Translations under genes and position numbers: made by a program
Shown: in pieces, positions 35,847-45,063 of the stretch
Numbering within the stretch: the first letter of the stretch is position 1
Layout of the letters: every line of letters starts with the position of its first letter
Assembly: GCF_000332055.1 (NCBI RefSeq)
Contig: NZ_ALVZ01000197.1
Span: forward strand, 1-50,189
DNA: 50,189 nt
Source: Xenococcus sp. PCC 7305
GTDB lineage: Bacteria > Cyanobacteriota > Cyanobacteriia > Cyanobacteriales > Xenococcaceae
Direction: 5' to 3'
Notes under the pieces: model-generated
Databases searched by the model: none
The model's input: the letters and a program-made list of their open reading frames with translations, nothing else
What the model was told of the DNA's origin: nothing

Positions 35847-38800
35847 ATGGGAAAATCTGGACAACGGGAGCAGTTAAATATTTCTCTTAGTCGGGGAGCT
35901 GTTTTACCAACTTCTGTTTTAACAACGCATACCTTACCAGAAATCCTTGACCGCGCTGCCCAACTAGAAACCGGAATCACCATTTGCGGTCCCAACCAAC
36001 AAACAGATTTTCAATCCTATAGTGATTTATCACAAGAAGCTGCCAGTATTCTAGGAATGTTGCGCCAACATGGATTGAAACCGCAATATAAAGTAATTCT
36101 GCAACTGAATAATACTCGGCATTTTTTTGCTGGTTTATGGGCTTGTTTTTTGGGAGGATTTGTCCCCGTTCCTTTGGGAGTCGAACTAGGATTAAATCGC
36201 AACCATAGTAAATTGCTGCAAGCTTGGCAATTATGTGATGCTCCGGTGATTCTTACCGAGGAAAACTTAAAACAGGAAATAATCAAATTAGACGTCAATT
36301 TATCATTACTAGTAGTTGAAGAGCTCTTAGATAATCCTCCTGATCGCAATTGGCATAATGCAAAATTAGACGACTTGGCACTGTTACTCTTCACTTCAGG
36401 CAGTACCGGTAAACCCAAAGGCGTCATGTTATCAGCACGCAACCTTTTAGCTAGCAGCTACGGAATGGCTAAGGTCAATCAGCTGAGTCGGCAGGATATT
36501 ACCCTAAATTGGATGAAGCTAGAACATGTTGCCAGCTTGGTAATGTTCCACCTCACGGAAGTTTACTTAGGATGTCAGCAAATTCAGGTTGACAGCGAAC
36601 TGATTTTACAAAATCCTCTGCAATGGTTAGATCTAATCGATAAATATCGCGTTACGGCTAGTTGGAGTCCGAATTTTGCCTATAATTTGGTCAATGAGCA
36701 GCTCATCAATACAGCACAACAGAATTGGGATTTATCATGTCTGCGTTGGCTGGGCAATGGTGCCGAAGCAGTTGTTGGTCAAACGACCCAGCGTTTTTTA
36801 GAATTGCTAGCTCCCTATGGTTTAGCACCAAATGCTGTTAGTCCTGGTTACGGTATGTCGGAAACTTGCTCAGGCATTGCCCATTCCCATAACTTTAATT
36901 TGCATCAAGATGCTGAATTTGTCGAAGTGGGAGCCCCGATTCCTGGGGTAGCTTTGCGGATTGTAGATGAAGCGCATCAGATTCTCCCAGAAGGACAAAT
37001 TGGTTTATTACAAGTCAAAGGTGAAACTGTAACAGCGGGTTACTATCAGCAACCAGAATTAAATCAAGAGATTTTTACGGCTGATGGTTGGTTTAATACG
37101 GGGGATTTGGGGTTTTTAAAGCAGGGCAAACTGACAATTACTGGTCGCCAGAAAGATGTGATTATTGTTAATGGGGTTAACTATTACAACCATGAAATTG
37201 AAGCTGTTGTTGAGGCGATCGCAGAAATCTCAATTTCCTATACGGCGGCTTGTGGCGTCATAGATTCCCATCAGCAAGAGCAAATAGCAATATTTTTTCA
37301 TAGTAAAGTCACAAAACAAGATCAACTAAGGAATTTAATTAAGACAATCCGCAAAAATGTTTTTGAGCAAATTGGCGTTGCCCCCAACTATATTATTCCT
37401 GTAGAGCAAACCGAGATTCCCAAAACTGCGATCGGGAAAATTCAACGTCCACAACTCAAAAAAAGATTTGCCGCAGGGAAATTTGATTCTGTAATAGAAA
37501 GCATTGCTGAGTTGCTCAATAATCGAAATCTATCTCAGCAAGAATTACCTCATAATGCGATCGAGCAAAGATTAGTCGCAGTCTGGCAAGAAGTCTTGAA
37601 GTTGGAAACAGTTGGGGTGAATGATAATTTCTTTGAGTTGGGCGGAAATTCCCTGTTGCTGATGCAGGTATTGAGTAAGTTGACCAAGGCAGGCGATCGC
37701 CTTTCAGCGGTGAATCTGTTTCAATACCCGACAATTGGGGCTTTAGCTAATTATCTAAATAGTGATCGCAAATCTGAGGCAGTACAACAAGGAAAACTAC
37801 GGGGTGAGCTGCGGCGCAAGAAAACAGGTAATCAGGATATTGCCATTATCGGGATGTCTTGCCGTTTTCCTGGAGCTAACAATATTGAGGAGTTTTGGGA
37901 TAACTTATGTAATGGTGTCGAGTCGATTAGTTTTTTCAGCGATCGCGAAGTCCTGGAATCTGGAGTTGATAATGATTTATTGAATAATACTCACTATGTC
38001 AAAGCTAGCCCGATTCTTGACAATATAGAAGACTTTGATGCCGATTTTTGGGGTTATAATCCCAAAGAAGCCCAATTATTAGATCCTCAACAGCGCTTGT
38101 TTCTCGAATGTGCTTGGGAAAGTCTCGAAGATGCAGGATATGATCCTCTGAGTTATCCAGGGGAAATCGGACTTTATGGTGGTGCCGCGACTAATACTTA
38201 TTTGCTCAATCATATTTATCCCAACCGTCACAAGATAGATGAGCGCGATCGCCTACGGATAATGAATCTCAGTTCGATGGGCGGTTTCCAGGTTACCGTT
38301 GCTAACGATAAAGATTATCTGGCTACCAGAACATCCTACAAATTGAATCTCACTGGCCCCAGTGTCAATATTCAAACTGCTTGCTCTACCTCTTTGGTTA
38401 CAGTTCACTTAGCTTGCCAGAGCTTAATCAATGCCGAGTGTGAAATTGCTCTTGCGGGAGGAGTTTCTGTCCATACACCCCAGAAAATGGGTTATTTGTA
38501 CCAAGAAGGCATGATTTTATCTCCCGATGGTCATTGTCGGGCTTTTGATGCGGATGCGGCGGGAACGATCTTTGGTAGTGGTGCCGGGATGGTGGTGTTA
38601 AAAGTTTTAGATAAGGCGATCGCAGATGGAGATCGCATCTATGGAGTGATCAAAGGGTCAGCAGTCAATAATGATGGGGGGAATAAAGTTGGTTATCTGG
38701 CTCCGAATGTCGATGGACAAACCAGAGCGATCGCGGAAACTTTAGCGGTTGCAGACATAGCACCGGAAACTATTAGTTATATTGAAGCCCACGGCACAGG

Positions 38801-41800
38801 AACCAAGTTAGGTGACCCCATTGAAATCGCGGCCTTAACCCAAGCATTCTGTAGGGGCGAAGGGCCATTCGCCGCCAGGCAAAGTCATTGCGCGGTTGGT
38901 TCAGTCAAAACCAATGTCGGGCATTTGCAAATGGCATCGGGCATTGTAGGGTTAATTAAAACAACTCTTTGTTTATATCACCAAAAAATTCCAGCCAGTT
39001 TACATTTTAGTAAACCTAATCCACAAATAGATTTTGATAACAGCCCTTTTTACATTAATAATCAATTACAAGATTGGCAAGCTGCTAATTATCCTCGTCG
39101 TGCCGGGGTGAATTCTTTAGGGATTGGAGGAACCAATGCCCATCTTATTATTGAAGAATTTATCACTAAAAAAGCAAAAAATAATCAACCACTTCCTGCT
39201 TATTTATTAACTCTATCTGCTAAAAATAAAACTGCTTTAGCAGAATCAAACAAAAGCTATCAAGAATATCTAATTAAACATCCCGATAGTAATATGGCAG
39301 ACATTTGTTTGACCAGTAATCTGGGAAGACATCATTTTGAATATCGTCAGGCGATCGTTGCAAGGAGTAAAGAAGAGTTAGCTAATAAATTACAAGAAAT
39401 ATCAACAGCGAGTATTATCCAACAAAATAATAAAATAGCCTGGCTCTTTACAGGGCAAGGTTCGCAATATATTGGGATGGCACAGGAATTATATAGTACC
39501 CAACCTTTATTTCGCGACAACATTAATCAATGTGCTGAAATTTTAAAGAATTATTTAGACAAACCATTACAGGACATTATTTTTGATAATGGCATATCAC
39601 ATCGGAAAAACGCAGCACGTAGAGACGTAGCATGCTACGTCTCTACAGGAACGGGAACGGGAACGGAAATTGATCACCAACAATTAAAAATCAATCAAAC
39701 ACAATATACCCAACCCTTACTATTTGCGATCGCATATTCTTTGTCACAATTATGGTTATCCTGGGGCATTAAACCTGATGTGGTGATGGGTCATAGCCTT
39801 GGGGAATATGTCGCAGCCTGTATTGCCGGAGTATTGAGCTTAGAAGATGGCTTAAAACTTGTGGCAACAAGAGGAAAGTTAATGCAAAGCTTGCCGAACA
39901 ATGGTGCAATGCTAGCTGTATTTAGCGATATTAATAGGGTTAACAATTTATTAAACCAAGATGTCACAATTGCAGCTAATAATGGATCTCATTTAGTACT
40001 TTCTGGCTTAAAAAATGCTGTTACTAATATTGTCCAAAAACTAGATTTATTAGCAATAAAATATCGATATTTAAAAGTATCCCATGCTTTCCATTCCCCT
40101 TTAATGAAACCGATCGCAGAAGAATTTAAAGCAGTTGCCCAAACAATTGATTATGCAACTCCTGAGATTCCCATTGTTTCTAATCTCACAGGAGAATTAG
40201 CTACTGATGCGATCGCGACTTCCGATTACTGGGTCAATCATATTTTACAACCAGTTAAATTTGACCAAAGTATCAAATTCTTAGACGAACAAAAAATAAA
40301 TATTTTCCTAGAAATTGGAGCCAAGCCTACATTAATTGGTATGGCAAAAAATATCTTAAACAATAAAATATATTTACCTAGCCTGAATCCTCAGCTTAAT
40401 GACTGGCAACAATTATTAGAAAGTCTCAAACAATTATATCTTCAGGGAGTAACAATTAATTGGTCAGAAGTAACTAGAAATTATAACGGCACAAAAGTAT
40501 CTTTACCGACCTATCCTTTTCAACGAAAAAGATATTGGTTTGATCTTCCTCCGGAGATTCCTCAACCTCAAATCAGAAAAAAACATGATCGCCTGACAAT
40601 TACAAGTCGCACCCCATTAACCATAGATAGCAATCAAATTAATGGAGATATTGACAAAAACAAACTACTTAATTCTTTTCATCCTCTGCTAGGAAAACCA
40701 CTGACCTCTCCGTTAAAACAAATCATCTTTCAATCTCATCTACAACCCGAAACTATTAATTGGTTACAAGAACATTGTTTAGAAAACAAGCCAGTATTGC
40801 CAGGGACAGCATATTTAGAAATCGCGATCGCAGCTGGCAGATATCACTTGAAAACGAATAAGCTAACCATAGAAAATGTCGCCATCACCTCCCCTCTCCT
40901 TATAGGAGAGGGGTTGGGGGAGAGGTCAGAGAATATCCCCGAAATCCAAACAATCTTAACCCCCGCAAAAGAATTAGCAACCTGGGAAATTTATAGCTCC
41001 AACAATAATGACCAATGGCAATTACATAGTTCTGGTCGAGTTGTACCTTTAGTTAGTAAAGCAGAAGATATAGATCTAGAATCTCTACAAAATAAATTTA
41101 TAGGCGCAGAATTAGATATCAAACAATATTATCAACAATGCCAGAAACGAGGTCTTAATTATGGTCAAAGTTTTCGGGCAATCAAGAAACTATGGGCAAC
41201 AGATAACCAAGCTTTAGGTCTCATAGAATTACCAAATAACCTAACTAAAAATAGCAATAACTATTATTTGCATCCTGCATTATTAGATGCTTGCTTACAA
41301 ATACTATTTGCAACTTTACCAGCAGAATTACAAAAAATAACCTTTGTTCCCATAGGTTTAGATAAACTGCATTTACATGAACTTTCTGGAAATAGAGTCT
41401 GGAGTTATCTAAAACTAAATAATAATCGTAATCATAAAATTCTCACAGCAGATGTTTGGTTGTACAGCGATCGCGGTGAACTAATTGCCAAACTCGAAGG
41501 CTTAAAATCTCAAGCAATCAAATCTCAAGCAACTTGGCATAATTGGCTATATCAACAACAATGGCAAGCACAGAAGCTACAAACAGCATATTCCTTGCAT
41601 AATAAACCAGGTACTTGGTTGATTTTCGCCGACAATACAGGAATTGGTAAACAATTAGTCACGCTTTTAGAATCCCAAAACCAGCAATGTTATGTAGTGA
41701 TTGACCAAGACAATCATAGTCTTAATTCTAATGCTCTCGAATCATGGCAATTCTTAATTGAACAATATTCAGATATCAGGGGAGTTATTTATCTTTGGAG

Positions 41801-44339
41801 TTTAGATAGTAGAGAAGATTGGCAAGAATGCAAAAATTATTTATACCTGATCCAAGCCCTAGCAAAACAAAACCTACCCCAGAATCCTCGACTATGGTTT
41901 GTCACTCGAAATGCCCAAGCTGTAAATAGTTACCAACTGACATCAGGAATTAGACAGTCTTGCCTCTGGGGAATGCAAAAGGCGATTGCCTTAGAATATC
42001 CAGAATTATCTCCCTGTGGTATCGATCTTGATTGCCATTACTCAGAGCATGATATCGAAAATATTTTTCGAGAAATTGCCGCTGCCGAGAACGAACAAGT
42101 TGCCTATAGAAATAACCAACGCTACATATCGAGATTAGTCAAATCTAATTTAAATTTTCAATCAGCAAACTCACAGTTACAAATCACTAACACAGGTAAT
42201 TTGGATAGCTTACAGTGGCAGTCGATTTCTCGTGAACAACCCAAAGATCATGAAATAGAAATCCAAGTCCAAACTACAGGACTCAATTTTCGCGATGTCA
42301 TGGTTGCTCTAGATTTATATCCTGATGAGGCCAAATTTTTGGGTTTAGAATGTACGGGAATAGTTACCCAGATCGGCAATAAGGTCAGTAATTTTAAGAT
42401 TGGCGATGAGGTGATTGCCCTGACTGCTAATAGTTTTGGTGAGTATCTTACCGTCAATTCTCTCCTAGCAATTCCCAAACCAAAATGTCTGAGTTTTGAG
42501 GAAGCGACAACTATTCCTGTAACCTTTCTTACTGCTTACTATACTCTCTCCCATCTGGCACAGCTCCAGCCTGGGGAAAAAATCTTGATTCATGCCGCCG
42601 CAGGTGGTGTGGGCTTAGCTGCAATTCAGATAGCACAGCAGCTCGGCGCGGAAATTTTTGCGACAGCTTCCCCTGGCAAATGGGAATTGCTCAAATCGAT
42701 GGGAATAACGAATATTATGAATTCCCGTAATCTAGATTTTGCCGATGAAATTATGTCGGCGACTAATGGTCAGGGTGTAGATGTAATTTTAAATTCCCTA
42801 TCGGGTAAATTTATTCCTCAAAGTCTCTCTGTACTCAATAATCGGGGGCGTTTTATCGAGATAGGAAAGCAAGATATTTGGCCGAAAAATGATATTGCCC
42901 ACATCAAGCCAAGTATTAGTTATTTTATTGTCGATCTTTGGCAAATTACTCAAAATAAACCTGAATTAATTCAGCAAATGCTGAGTGAGTTGTTGCCCCA
43001 ATTTACCACAGGACAACTTAAGCCTTTACCGCAGACAATATTTACTAGCGATCGCATTACCGAGGCTTTCCGTTACATGCAGCAAGGAAAACATCAAGGG
43101 AAAATTGTCATCACCCAAAATCCCCAACTCCCCAAATCATCTCCTATCCTCCCTGTCTCTCAACCTCAAATATTCTTTCGAGGAACATATCTAATCACGG
43201 GCGGCCTAGGCGCGATCGCTTTGCAAGTAGCTGAATGGTTAACGACAAAAGGAGTAGCAAATCTTGTCTTAGTTGGGCGCAATGGCATCAGACCTGAACT
43301 AGAGAATGGCCTGAAAAAGTTACAAAATAAAGCTCAAGTAACGATCATTCAAGCCGATGTTGCGGACGAGAAACAGCTAAATCGTGCTTTAGAACAAATA
43401 GAATTGACCTTACCACCACTAAAAGGGATAGTCCATTGTGCTGGTGTTTTAGAAGATCGCGTAATTAGTCAACAAGATTGGGCAAGTTTTACCAAAGTTC
43501 TCGCCCCTAAAGTTCAAGGAGCCTGGAATCTGCATAATTTAACCCAAAAATATGATCTAGAAAGCTTTATACTTTTTTCTTCAGCAAGCTCTCTACTAGG
43601 AGCTGCGGGACAAGTTAATTATTGTGCGGCCAATGCTTTCCTCGATGTCTTAGCTCATGCACGTCGTGCTCAAGGGTTGCCTGCGATCGCGATTAATTGG
43701 GGTGCTTGGAAAAATACAGGTCTTGCCTCAGAAACTCATATCAGCGAAAGTTTGCAACAAAAAGGCATAGGGAGCATAGATCCGCAACAAGGAATAGAAA
43801 TTTTAGAGCAGCTACTATTGCATTCTCCTACTCAAATGGGAGTAATCCCTATTGACTGGAATCTCTGGCAGGCGAATAATATCTTTGCTCCTTTTTATGA
43901 AGAGTTAATTTCTGAGCAGGCTATAAGTGAAACTAATTTTAAGCAACAATTATCTGTGACAACTTCTGAGCAGCGTCAAGCTTTATTGATTGCACAAATT
44001 ACTCAACAAGTAGCTAACATTTTAGGAATTAAAGATTTAAATACCATTGACTTAGATTTGGGCTTTTCTGAATTAGGCTTGGATTCTTTAGGCTCTGTAG
44101 AGCTCAGGAATAAACTGCAATCTAATTATGATATGAAATTACCGGCAACGGTTATTTTTGATTATTCTAATATTAAAGTCCTAGCTGATTATTTGTTCTC
44201 AATATTATTTACTAAAGAATCAAGCCAAGAAACTGTAGATCCTGAAACTGAGAATTGTGATTTGACTGAATTTGAGAATCTCTCGGAAGTGGAAGCCGAA
44301 GCTATGTTGTTAGAAGAATTAAAAGATTTTAACTTTTAG
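35847..44339 (+). CDS. Modular polyketide synthase with fatty acyl-AMP ligase loading domain
   Basis: This is a 2830-residue type I PKS. Order: fatty acyl-AMP ligase (about 20-560; T-S-G-S-T-G-K-P-K-G near 181), ACP1 (G-G-N-S-L near 599), KS (664-1085; Cys846 in T-A-C-S-T-S-L), AT (1195-1500; Ser1317 in G-H-S-L-G, H-A-F-H malonyl type), DH (1620-1920; His1643, with Asn replacing Gly in the H-x-x-x-G-x-x-x-x-P motif), ER (2118-2428; G-G-V-G-L-A), KR (2445-2632; Ser, Tyr and Asn triad) and ACP2 (Ser2747). The enzyme would activate a fatty acid, extend it by one malonyl unit and reduce it fully. No thioesterase is present. The C-terminal E-A-E-A-M-L-L-E-E-L tail looks like a docking segment. Three palindromic repeats are inserted in frame. 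Start ATG 35847; an in-frame GTG lies at 35832. Confidence 0.9.
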   Translation: MGKSGQREQLNISLSRGAVLPTSVLTTHTLPEILDRAAQLETGITICGPNQQTDFQSYSDLSQEAASILGMLRQHGLKPQYKVILQLNNTRHFFAGLWACFLGGFVPVPLGVELGLNRNHSKLLQAWQLCDAPVILTEENLKQEIIKLDVNLSLLVVEELLDNPPDRNWHNAKLDDLALLLFTSGSTGKPKGVMLSARNLLASSYGMAKVNQLSRQDITLNWMKLEHVASLVMFHLTEVYLGCQQIQVDSELILQNPLQWLDLIDKYRVTASWSPNFAYNLVNEQLINTAQQNWDLSCLRWLGNGAEAVVGQTTQRFLELLAPYGLAPNAVSPGYGMSETCSGIAHSHNFNLHQDAEFVEVGAPIPGVALRIVDEAHQILPEGQIGLLQVKGETVTAGYYQQPELNQEIFTADGWFNTGDLGFLKQGKLTITGRQKDVIIVNGVNYYNHEIEAVVEAIAEISISYTAACGVIDSHQQEQIAIFFHSKVTKQDQLRNLIKTIRKNVFEQIGVAPNYIIPVEQTEIPKTAIGKIQRPQLKKRFAAGKFDSVIESIAELLNNRNLSQQELPHNAIEQRLVAVWQEVLKLETVGVNDNFFELGGNSLLLMQVLSKLTKAGDRLSAVNLFQYPTIGALANYLNSDRKSEAVQQGKLRGELRRKKTGNQDIAIIGMSCRFPGANNIEEFWDNLCNGVESISFFSDREVLESGVDNDLLNNTHYVKASPILDNIEDFDADFWGYNPKEAQLLDPQQRLFLECAWESLEDAGYDPLSYPGEIGLYGGAATNTYLLNHIYPNRHKIDERDRLRIMNLSSMGGFQVTVANDKDYLATRTSYKLNLTGPSVNIQTACSTSLVTVHLACQSLINAECEIALAGGVSVHTPQKMGYLYQEGMILSPDGHCRAFDADAAGTIFGSGAGMVVLKVLDKAIADGDRIYGVIKGSAVNNDGGNKVGYLAPNVDGQTRAIAETLAVADIAPETISYIEAHGTGTKLGDPIEIAALTQAFCRGEGPFAARQSHCAVGSVKTNVGHLQMASGIVGLIKTTLCLYHQKIPASLHFSKPNPQIDFDNSPFYINNQLQDWQAANYPRRAGVNSLGIGGTNAHLIIEEFITKKAKNNQPLPAYLLTLSAKNKTALAESNKSYQEYLIKHPDSNMADICLTSNLGRHHFEYRQAIVARSKEELANKLQEISTASIIQQNNKIAWLFTGQGSQYIGMAQELYSTQPLFRDNINQCAEILKNYLDKPLQDIIFDNGISHRKNAARRDVACYVSTGTGTGTEIDHQQLKINQTQYTQPLLFAIAYSLSQLWLSWGIKPDVVMGHSLGEYVAACIAGVLSLEDGLKLVATRGKLMQSLPNNGAMLAVFSDINRVNNLLNQDVTIAANNGSHLVLSGLKNAVTNIVQKLDLLAIKYRYLKVSHAFHSPLMKPIAEEFKAVAQTIDYATPEIPIVSNLTGELATDAIATSDYWVNHILQPVKFDQSIKFLDEQKINIFLEIGAKPTLIGMAKNILNNKIYLPSLNPQLNDWQQLLESLKQLYLQGVTINWSEVTRNYNGTKVSLPTYPFQRKRYWFDLPPEIPQPQIRKKHDRLTITSRTPLTIDSNQINGDIDKNKLLNSFHPLLGKPLTSPLKQIIFQSHLQPETINWLQEHCLENKPVLPGTAYLEIAIAAGRYHLKTNKLTIENVAITSPLLIGEGLGERSENIPEIQTILTPAKELATWEIYSSNNNDQWQLHSSGRVVPLVSKAEDIDLESLQNKFIGAELDIKQYYQQCQKRGLNYGQSFRAIKKLWATDNQALGLIELPNNLTKNSNNYYLHPALLDACLQILFATLPAELQKITFVPIGLDKLHLHELSGNRVWSYLKLNNNRNHKILTADVWLYSDRGELIAKLEGLKSQAIKSQATWHNWLYQQQWQAQKLQTAYSLHNKPGTWLIFADNTGIGKQLVTLLESQNQQCYVVIDQDNHSLNSNALESWQFLIEQYSDIRGVIYLWSLDSREDWQECKNYLYLIQALAKQNLPQNPRLWFVTRNAQAVNSYQLTSGIRQSCLWGMQKAIALEYPELSPCGIDLDCHYSEHDIENIFREIAAAENEQVAYRNNQRYISRLVKSNLNFQSANSQLQITNTGNLDSLQWQSISREQPKDHEIEIQVQTTGLNFRDVMVALDLYPDEAKFLGLECTGIVTQIGNKVSNFKIGDEVIALTANSFGEYLTVNSLLAIPKPKCLSFEEATTIPVTFLTAYYTLSHLAQLQPGEKILIHAAAGGVGLAAIQIAQQLGAEIFATASPGKWELLKSMGITNIMNSRNLDFADEIMSATNGQGVDVILNSLSGKFIPQSLSVLNNRGRFIEIGKQDIWPKNDIAHIKPSISYFIVDLWQITQNKPELIQQMLSELLPQFTTGQLKPLPQTIFTSDRITEAFRYMQQGKHQGKIVITQNPQLPKSSPILPVSQPQIFFRGTYLITGGLGAIALQVAEWLTTKGVANLVLVGRNGIRPELENGLKKLQNKAQVTIIQADVADEKQLNRALEQIELTLPPLKGIVHCAGVLEDRVISQQDWASFTKVLAPKVQGAWNLHNLTQKYDLESFILFSSASSLLGAAGQVNYCAANAFLDVLAHARRAQGLPAIAINWGAWKNTGLASETHISESLQQKGIGSIDPQQGIEILEQLLLHSPTQMGVIPIDWNLWQANNIFAPFYEELISEQAISETNFKQQLSVTTSEQRQALLIAQITQQVANILGIKDLNTIDLDLGFSELGLDSLGSVELRNKLQSNYDMKLPATVIFDYSNIKVLADYLFSILFTKESSQETVDPETENCDLTEFENLSEVEAEAMLLEELKDFNF
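38851..38873. repeat. Dispersed palindromic repeat inside the KS domain
   Basis: GTAGGGGCGAAGGGCCATTC followed by GCC is a member of the same family as the 28-bp palindrome at 20024. It encodes part of C-R-G-E-G-P-F-A-A-R in the loop between A-L-T-Q-A-F and C-A-V-G-S-V-K-T-N of the ketosynthase. Confidence 0.75.
39619..39669. repeat. 28-bp palindrome plus hexamer repeat inside the AT domain
   Basis: The perfect palindrome with left arm GTAGAGACGTAGCA (39619-39632) is completed by its complement to 39646. It is followed by GGAACG hexamers (about 39648-39665) that encode a T-G-T-G-T-G run. The segment lies between D-I-I-F-D-N-G and the conserved T-Q-Y-T-Q-P-L-L-F-A of the acyltransferase, and keeps the frame. 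Confidence 0.85.
40889..40925. repeat. Hairpin repeat inside the DH domain
   Basis: CCCCTCTCC (40891-40899) and GGAGAGGGG (40905-40913) form a 9-bp stem with a 5-nt loop, followed by TTGGGGGAGAGGT. This is the sequence of a common cyanobacterial dispersed repeat. It encodes S-P-L-L-I-G-E-G-L-G-E-R in the dehydratase domain without breaking the frame. Confidence 0.75.
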
Positions 44340-44982
44340 ACCGTTTGGTTATTTCCTGCGCGATCGCATCTAAAGTTTCTTCTAAAGTACTTTCATAAAT
44401 GCCATAAAAGAAAAGTTTCTCTGTATTCGATTCAGGTTGAACTTTTACAGTATGAGTCACTAAGATTTGATTGGCTGTAATTTTTTCTATTTGCCAAGTT
44501 CCTTGTAGCTGCTCTAAGTCTCCTTCTACAATTTGAAAATCTATTTTTTGTGGTTTATTTTCCGTGGAGGCAATTTGTACGGTAAATTGTTCTTCAAACA
44601 ACCATAAATCTACTTTATTGATTTGTTCAAAAACTTTGCGATCGCCCTCTTCCTGGATAATTTCACTAGAAATAATATTTGGTAAAAAATTCTGAAAATT
44701 ATTGTAATCGGTTAAAACCTCCCAAGCCGTATCTAAGTTTCCCATGGTGATGACTTGACCTACATAATCACCTTTTTCACCTTTGAGGATGACTTTCCCT
44801 TGATTTAGCTCAGTCTGTTCTTGGGTAGATAATTGGATTTCTGTGGGTGTGATTTCTTGGGCTATAACAGTGTAATTTAATCCTAAGCTAAGAGAAAACA
44901 ATAAAATAAGTTTTTTAGTTAAGTCTTTAAGGTTGATTCTGTATCGCGCAAAGACGCCAAGACGCAAAGGTTTTTTATTCAT
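44329..44982 (-). CDS. Exported SRPBCC (cyclase/START-like) family protein
   Basis: A 217-residue product from the ATG at 44982. It has a basic leader, a hydrophobic stretch (K-K-L-I-L-L-F-S-L-S-L-G) and a likely signal cleavage after V-I-A. A lipid- or ligand-binding SRPBCC fold follows, with the typical helix W-E-V-L-T-D-Y-N-N-F-x-x-F-L-P and the following strand pattern. SRPBCC proteins bind hydrophobic ligands; the ligand here is unknown. Its end overlaps the convergent PKS stop by 11 bp. A longer frame runs to 45069, but it overlaps higB and its operator, so the inner start is preferred. The leader contains a dispersed repeat (about 44940-44970) that encodes P-L-R-L-G-V-F-A-R-Y-R. Confidence 0.75.
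   Translation of the reverse strand: MNKKPLRLGVFARYRINLKDLTKKLILLFSLSLGLNYTVIAQEITPTEIQLSTQEQTELNQGKVILKGEKGDYVGQVITMGNLDTAWEVLTDYNNFQNFLPNIISSEIIQEEGDRKVFEQINKVDLWLFEEQFTVQIASTENKPQKIDFQIVEGDLEQLQGTWQIEKITANQILVTHTVKVQPESNTEKLFFYGIYESTLEETLDAIAQEITKRSKS
44940..44972. repeat. Dispersed repeat (CTTTGCGTCTTGGCGTC type) in a signal-peptide leader
   Basis: On the minus strand this reads CCTTTGCGTCTTGGCGTCTT followed by TGCGCG, a very common cyanobacterial intergenic repeat. Here it is translated as the positively charged N-region of the SRPBCC protein. Confidence 0.7.
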
Positions 44983-45015
44983 AGTGAAAATATAAAGGGG
45001 ATTTATTGCCAAAAA

Positions 45016-45060
45016 GTTTTCAATATGCAAACATAAGTTTAGAGTTTTCAATTTGAAAAC
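45016..45060. promoter_or_regulatory. Operator-like palindromes before higB
   Basis: A perfect palindrome (GTTTTCAA-T-TTGAAAAC, 45044-45060) ends 3 bp before the higB ATG. A degenerate second copy (GTTTTCAATATGCAAAC, 45016-45032) lies 28 bp upstream. Paired palindromes next to the toxin start are expected for HigA autorepression. Confidence 0.65.
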
Positions 45061-45063
45061 AAT

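Noticed and set aside
36017-36442. 141-codon minus-strand frame inside the PKS ligase domain
   Set aside because: It lies opposite a highly conserved domain, has no motif, and has no plausible leader.
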